From: Saccharofermentans sp.
Lineage (GTDB): Bacteria; Bacillota_A; Clostridia; Saccharofermentanales; Saccharofermentanaceae
Assembly (NCBI GenBank): GCA_024695565.1
Contig: JAILHX010000019.1
Coordinates: forward strand, 1-10,005
Direction of reading: 5' to 3'
DNA length: 10,005 nt
Numbering within the stretch: position 1 is the first letter of the stretch; the number at the start of each line of letters is the position of its first letter. Of this stretch, positions 6,021-10,005 are shown piece after piece. Made by a program: the position numbers and the translations under genes. The notes under the pieces are model-generated. The model was not told where the DNA came from, did no database searches, and saw only the letters and a program-made list of their open reading frames with translations.

Positions 6021-8540
6021 ATGTTCATAAGACGTCCCGAGTATTTTGCTATCGCGGCAATAGGCGGAGTTCTGGCTGTCGCTGCATCTGTTGTCACTGC
6101 CGTAAGTCTTGATACCGGCATCAGGGAACCCGACAGAAGGACAATGAATAAAGCGGACGATATCGTTGTCCGTGCATCTGCCCTCACGTCCAGCGATGAA
6201 GATGAAGTAAGGATCGCCAAGGCGCGTGTTGAAGACGGCCTCGTATCCTGCGGTGATTATGTTATCTCGGTAATGACTTCACCTGAGTATCTTCTGCAGG
6301 GTGTATCAGACGAGAAGTTTGCAACGGATCTCTGCACTGTCATTTACGGTGAAGCAAAGCAGGATGAGATCTCATATATTATGGAAGATCTTGAAGACAG
6401 TTCCAGGATCGTTGCCATAGACAGAGCGCTTTCTTCGGAGGACAAGAATCTCAGAGCGTCCGGCAAGCCTTCGGGAAGGGGATCCGTAATCTCTGATGTA
6501 AGCCTTGCGACAGTAAATGACACTGCAGGGCAATATACAGTCGGAATCAGAGAGACAGCAGGTTCATATACGGCAACCGGCGATGAAGTAAGAACTGACT
6601 TTTTTGTTGACGGTTCACTCTACTACGGTTATCTGAAGTTCAATAACAACAGCGGTGATTACCGCGAATTCGTACTCTCATGGGATACCGCAGACTGCTC
6701 TCCCGGAAGGCATGAAGTTTATGCGCTCTTAAGGAGCTCTGACGGCAGAGGGACCGTTATCTCGGGCGGCGAGATACTGATCCCCGAGAGGATCACCGTT
6801 ACTCCCGGAAGCGTTGCCCAATCGAATATCCCTGCAGGCGAATACGCTTCCTGGTACATGATCGACTGTGGTGAAGATAACTGTTATATCAATTTTGCGG
6901 GTCTGTCTGATGACATAAGGGTATCACTCTACGACCTTAAGGGTGATCTCGTCGGATTTAACGAGAATCCCGGGATCCCGTATGCGATGCTCCGCGGAAG
7001 AAGACAGGATACACAGGCAGTCGCGGAAGAGACCGGTATTGCAGGCGTATCCAACTGCTATTACATCTGCGTAAGCCGTACGGGTTCATCGACGGATATC
7101 GAGAAGGAAGTCTGGTTTACCATGATCCAGGCCAACGAGTGCGCTTATTTTGACGGCAGCTACATGGCTGTAACGGGCGAGTCCGGTGACAAGGTCAAGC
7201 TGACGGATCTTAACAAGAACACATATGAAGTTGAGAGGTCTAAGGCCAACATCCTTCCGATCAACGGTTCTCTGTCATCGCTTTATGTCGCTGATGCTTC
7301 AACAGAGAACAACATCAAGATCTATCCTGATTTTGAATACCGCACTCATGATTATGCTTACTATACCGAAGGCGCGAAAAGCGTCGCCGTCAGATGCACG
7401 TCTCTCGAAGGTTATTCTTCTGTGATAAGCATCACTGCCGATAACTACGGCAACGTTACGAATCTTGAACAAGGTCAGATATATGAGCTTCCACAGGGCG
7501 AGACTGTTATCACATGCACAGTCACGAGCTTTGACGGAACGCCGAGCAATTACTCGTTATATTTCCTGAACGGTGACGATGCGGGAGATTTCAGTGAGAA
7601 TACCCTGTCCAAATTTCCTAAGAGTTATTACAGCGGACTGTGGCTCATACATAACCTCAAACCCAATTACGTACTGACTCCTTACTATACGAATATCACG
7701 TTTGAGACCGCCTTAAGTGCTGAAGACAGCAGGGGCAGGAGCCTTATCCAGAATTCTTCTTATCCACAGTGGGTAAAGCCTAACAGCCAGGTCTACGATA
7801 AGCCCGACTGGATGGCTGCGAAGACTGACGTCGTAAGTTACTATCTTGATCCGAGGAACTTCTTAACACCTGATAGGATCTTTGCGTTTGAACTTCTGGG
7901 ATTCGATCCTGCAGTTCATACGGTTGACGGTGTCAGGGAGATCATCCGGGGTTCGTTCATGGATAACGATCCGACATATGATTACGCGCAGATCATATAC
8001 GATGCAGGACAGGCTGCCGGAGTATCTCCATATTTCCTCGCGAGCAGGATCATACAGGAGATGGGTTTCAACGGTGAATCCGCACTCTGCAGAGGTGATC
8101 TCACCGGTTACGAAGGATACTATAATTTCTATAACATCGGAGCTTACGCTACAACCGAAGAAGGTGGCGCGGTTATCAACGGTGCCAGATATGCCCAGTG
8201 GGGCAGAGACTGGGAAGAACAGGTGATTACCGAGACCGAGGCAGGTTATCTGCTGCCGTGGACTTCTGTTGAGAGAGCTATCCAGGGCGGTGCCATCTGG
8301 ATCGCAACGGGTTACATCGACAAGGGACAGAACACTCTTTACTTCCAGAAGTTTGATGTCCTTGATGACGGAACGGAAAGATACAATCACCAGTATGCCC
8401 AGAATATCCAGATGGCATATTCGGAAGGCATGAGATATTACAGAAGTTATGATGCGATCGGCATGACGGATGCTTCATTTGAATTTATAATTCCTGTATA
8501 TGACGATATGCCTGAATCTTACGGGAGCCTTCCTGAATGA
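6021..8540 (+). CDS. Secreted or membrane-anchored N-acetylglucosaminidase (GH73/LytD-like) with N-terminal surface domains
   Basis: This 839-residue extracytoplasmic protein is probably a peptidoglycan hydrolase cutting at N-acetylglucosamine. Residues 1-28 (RR, then a hydrophobic run to VVTAV) form a signal peptide or uncleaved anchor; cleavage after Ala27 is possible. Residues about 45-145 resemble a degenerate DUF4214 segment (GLVSCGDYVISVMTSPEYL, then a second half-repeat ending in SSEDK). Residues about 190-257 look like an Ig-like sandwich. Residues 258-370 look like a PPC-like jelly roll with five cysteines between 283 and 374. Residues about 450-515 resemble a cadherin-like beta sandwich (LPQGETVITCTVTSFDGTPSNYSLYF). 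Residues about 655-780 match the glucosaminidase domain of staphylococcal Atl: ASRIIQE with the likely catalytic Glu680, YNFYNIGAY 701-709, ERAIQGGAIWI and the near-invariant YIDKGQNTLY. The start is set by GGGAGGGA. It begins 3 bases after yfbR, and its stop overlaps the next start. The catalytic domain is firm; the N-terminal domain calls are by eye. Confidence 0.88.
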   Translation: MFIRRPEYFAIAAIGGVLAVAASVVTAVSLDTGIREPDRRTMNKADDIVVRASALTSSDEDEVRIAKARVEDGLVSCGDYVISVMTSPEYLLQGVSDEKFATDLCTVIYGEAKQDEISYIMEDLEDSSRIVAIDRALSSEDKNLRASGKPSGRGSVISDVSLATVNDTAGQYTVGIRETAGSYTATGDEVRTDFFVDGSLYYGYLKFNNNSGDYREFVLSWDTADCSPGRHEVYALLRSSDGRGTVISGGEILIPERITVTPGSVAQSNIPAGEYASWYMIDCGEDNCYINFAGLSDDIRVSLYDLKGDLVGFNENPGIPYAMLRGRRQDTQAVAEETGIAGVSNCYYICVSRTGSSTDIEKEVWFTMIQANECAYFDGSYMAVTGESGDKVKLTDLNKNTYEVERSKANILPINGSLSSLYVADASTENNIKIYPDFEYRTHDYAYYTEGAKSVAVRCTSLEGYSSVISITADNYGNVTNLEQGQIYELPQGETVITCTVTSFDGTPSNYSLYFLNGDDAGDFSENTLSKFPKSYYSGLWLIHNLKPNYVLTPYYTNITFETALSAEDSRGRSLIQNSSYPQWVKPNSQVYDKPDWMAAKTDVVSYYLDPRNFLTPDRIFAFELLGFDPAVHTVDGVREIIRGSFMDNDPTYDYAQIIYDAGQAAGVSPYFLASRIIQEMGFNGESALCRGDLTGYEGYYNFYNIGAYATTEEGGAVINGARYAQWGRDWEEQVITETEAGYLLPWTSVERAIQGGAIWIATGYIDKGQNTLYFQKFDVLDDGTERYNHQYAQNIQMAYSEGMRYYRSYDAIGMTDASFEFIIPVYDDMPESYGSLPE
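8523..8527 (+). promoter_or_regulatory. Ribosome binding site of the cohesin-like protein gene
   Basis: GGGAG lies 9 bases before the ATG at 8537 and 12 before the in-frame ATG at 8540, favouring 8537. It is inside the end of the glucosaminidase reading frame, and the stop and start share the ATGA overlap, which suggests translational coupling. Confidence 0.6.
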
Positions 8541-10005
8541 TGAGAAAGCCTGACAGAAGAGTCATTAGTTCTGCCGCAAAGGTCTTTATGACGGTTGCGG
8601 TATTTGTAATGACTGCTGTTACAAGTCTTTCTTTTCTGAATAACACAAAGGCAAACGCTGATTCCGAAGTAACCGTATCTGCAGTATCAACGAAGACAGA
8701 TGTGGGTCCGGGAGACCTCTTGACCATCAATGTTGTTGCGAATTCTTTCCCGGGCATTACCGAATTCGGTCCGATAGTTTTTAATTTTGATTTCGAAAAG
8801 GCTGAATACGTATCGTACGAACAGGGCAAGGATCTGTCGAATTATCTGTTCACCGAGACGCAGACAGACGGTGTCGTAACCGTAACGGGCAGCGACCAGA
8901 TGATGGGCATCAGTACAGACGGAAGCGGTGATGAAGTTACTACCGCATCTTTTGAATCAACAGAGAACGTCATCCTGTTTACCATAATGATAAGGATCAG
9001 ACCTGAGGCATCCGGCGACATCAACTGCTGGATATCAGAAGTCGGAGAGTTTTCATCTCCCAATGAGACGGTAACGGCAAAGATCGGAAGCGGTGTTACT
9101 CTTCCGATCAATAAGAGCGGCATATCTTCTGATGCCACAGTTGCGATCCTTAAGGTAAGAGAGTCAACTATCACTCCGGAATTCAACCGGAATATTACCG
9201 ACTATACCTGCTACGTTGAGCGTTCCGTTGAAGAGGTCCAGATCAGCGTTACTACAACAAATCTCTGGGCTGCAGTTGTAATCGAAGGAACGCAGCAGTT
9301 AAGTCTCGGTGAGAATATCGTCACGGTTGATGTTACTGCCCAGGATGGTGTCAGTCACATGCGCTACACGATCCACGTTATACGTAAAGAGAGTGATATT
9401 CCGGATAACGCTTCTCTAGTCGATAAGAACGGCATTACATATACGTTCCTTGATTCACCTGAAGATCTAAGCGTCCCTGACGGATTCGTCCAGACAACGG
9501 TCTACATCAACGGATACAGTGTTCCTGCTTATGTTAAGGACGGCGTATCAAGTGTTCTGATCTACCTGTTTGACGGCACGCAGTCACCCGGCCTTTATTT
9601 TTATAACAGCACTACGAAAACGATACTTCCGTATGACCCTGAGAATACCGTTATCGAGACATCCAAGGTCCTTAAGATGTCGGAAGTTCCGGAAGGTGTT
9701 TTCATACCGGATGAATTCAGACCTGCTGAGTTCAATTACGGAAGCATGGTTTTGTCTGGTTATGTAAATGCCGAAGGCGATTTTATCTGCTATCTGCAGG
9801 ATGAGAACGGGAAAGCCGATTTCTATTACTTCGATTTTACTGACGGTTCGATCAGCCTATACAGATTTGCGGACAAAAAAGCCGAGATTTTGTATTCGTA
9901 TCTGTTTGACGTTTTCCTCGTTATTGCTATTATTGAGGCGGTCATTATTACTATTACCGTTTATATAGTAAGAAGAATGGTCTCCGGCAGAACGAATCCG
10001 AGACC
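8537..10005 (+). CDS. Membrane-anchored surface protein with cohesin-like and cadherin-like domains, partial
   Basis: An uninterrupted reading frame of 489 codons starts with ATGATG in an ATGA overlap with the preceding stop and runs off the right edge. Residues 1-41 form a signal peptide (RKPDRR, hydrophobic core about 13-34, then KANA with likely cleavage after Ala41). Residues about 44-190 read as a cohesin-type sandwich: VSAVSTKTDVGPGDLLTINV, FPGITEFGPIVFNFDF, AEYVSYEQG and, near the end, ILFTIMIRIRPEASGDI. Residues about 200-283 fit a cadherin-like beta sandwich (Pfam Cadherin-like): VRESTITPEF, ITDYTCYV, LSLGENIVTVDVTAQDG and MRYTIHV. Residues 284-450 are an unassigned, probably extracellular region rich in Tyr, Phe and Asp. 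Residues about 457-478 form one transmembrane helix, then RRM and a cytoplasmic tail that continues outside the window. A secreted ectodomain on a single-pass anchor is therefore the likely topology. The function is unknown. A lone cohesin fold does not imply a cellulosome; such domains also occur in adhesins and carbohydrate-binding surface proteins. Confidence 0.85.
   Translation, partial: MMRKPDRRVISSAAKVFMTVAVFVMTAVTSLSFLNNTKANADSEVTVSAVSTKTDVGPGDLLTINVVANSFPGITEFGPIVFNFDFEKAEYVSYEQGKDLSNYLFTETQTDGVVTVTGSDQMMGISTDGSGDEVTTASFESTENVILFTIMIRIRPEASGDINCWISEVGEFSSPNETVTAKIGSGVTLPINKSGISSDATVAILKVRESTITPEFNRNITDYTCYVERSVEEVQISVTTTNLWAAVVIEGTQQLSLGENIVTVDVTAQDGVSHMRYTIHVIRKESDIPDNASLVDKNGITYTFLDSPEDLSVPDGFVQTTVYINGYSVPAYVKDGVSSVLIYLFDGTQSPGLYFYNSTTKTILPYDPENTVIETSKVLKMSEVPEGVFIPDEFRPAEFNYGSMVLSGYVNAEGDFICYLQDENGKADFYYFDFTDGSISLYRFADKKAEILYSYLFDVFLVIAIIEAVIITITVYIVRRMVSGRTNPR

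Noticed and set aside
7863..8829. Minus-strand open frames over the glucosaminidase 3' end and the start of the cohesin-like gene
   Set aside because: The plus strand here encodes conserved catalytic motifs and a signal peptide. The antisense frames show no motif and no start signals.
8537..9120. Cellulosome scaffoldin
   Set aside because: Only one cohesin-like domain is seen, there is no dockerin in the window, and the protein ends in a membrane helix. Lone cohesin-type folds occur outside cellulosomes.

Overview
The window looks like chromosomal core DNA from a Gram-positive-type member of the Bacillota, most likely class Clostridia. The evidence is AGGAGG-type ribosome binding sites, perfect TATAAT -10 boxes, a PcrA-type (not UvrD/Rep-type) helicase with its C-terminal Tudor-like tail, a 445-residue KtrB-sized potassium channel subunit, and a staphylococcal-autolysin-like glucosaminidase fused to surface domains. 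Base composition is moderate (by eye, mid-to-high 40s % GC) and lysine is mostly AAG. Cohesin-like and cadherin-like domains and a DUF4214-like segment are common in gut or rumen Lachnospiraceae and Oscillospiraceae, but the sequence does not fix a genus. I see no IS element, tRNA, rRNA, CRISPR array or phage gene.

Layout. On the minus strand, running off the left edge, are a potassium channel subunit (TrkH/KtrB, 1515 to 178) and then the start of its RCK regulatory subunit (TrkA/KtrA, 155 to 1), in one operon. A divergent intergenic region (1516-1631) carries back-to-back promoters. The right-facing promoter serves pcrA (1632-4067), a DNA helicase with all superfamily 1 motifs. A short gap (4068-4138) holds another promoter for a tightly packed run of four genes: a dGTP triphosphohydrolase (4139-5368), a YfbR-type 5'-deoxynucleotidase (5382-6017), a secreted or membrane-anchored N-acetylglucosaminidase (6021-8540), and a membrane protein with cohesin-like and cadherin-like ectodomains (8537 to beyond the right edge).

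How the genes fit together. KtrB and KtrA form a potassium uptake system. PcrA acts in DNA repair and in clearing replication and transcription conflicts. The next two enzymes form a deoxynucleotide breakdown pair: one takes dGTP to deoxyguanosine and triphosphate, the other takes dNMPs to deoxynucleosides and phosphate. They are followed, with gaps of 13 and 3 bp and a 4 bp overlap, by two extracytoplasmic proteins, so nucleotide-pool enzymes and cell-surface proteins probably share one transcript. No gene-free stretch exceeds 300 bases; the longest is the 116 bp divergent promoter region.

The most interesting items are the mixed nucleotide and cell-surface operon, the cohesin/cadherin-like membrane protein running off the edge, the unusual N-terminal half of the glucosaminidase, and a probable leaderless start for the potassium channel gene. 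I found nothing that amounts to a clearly new system.
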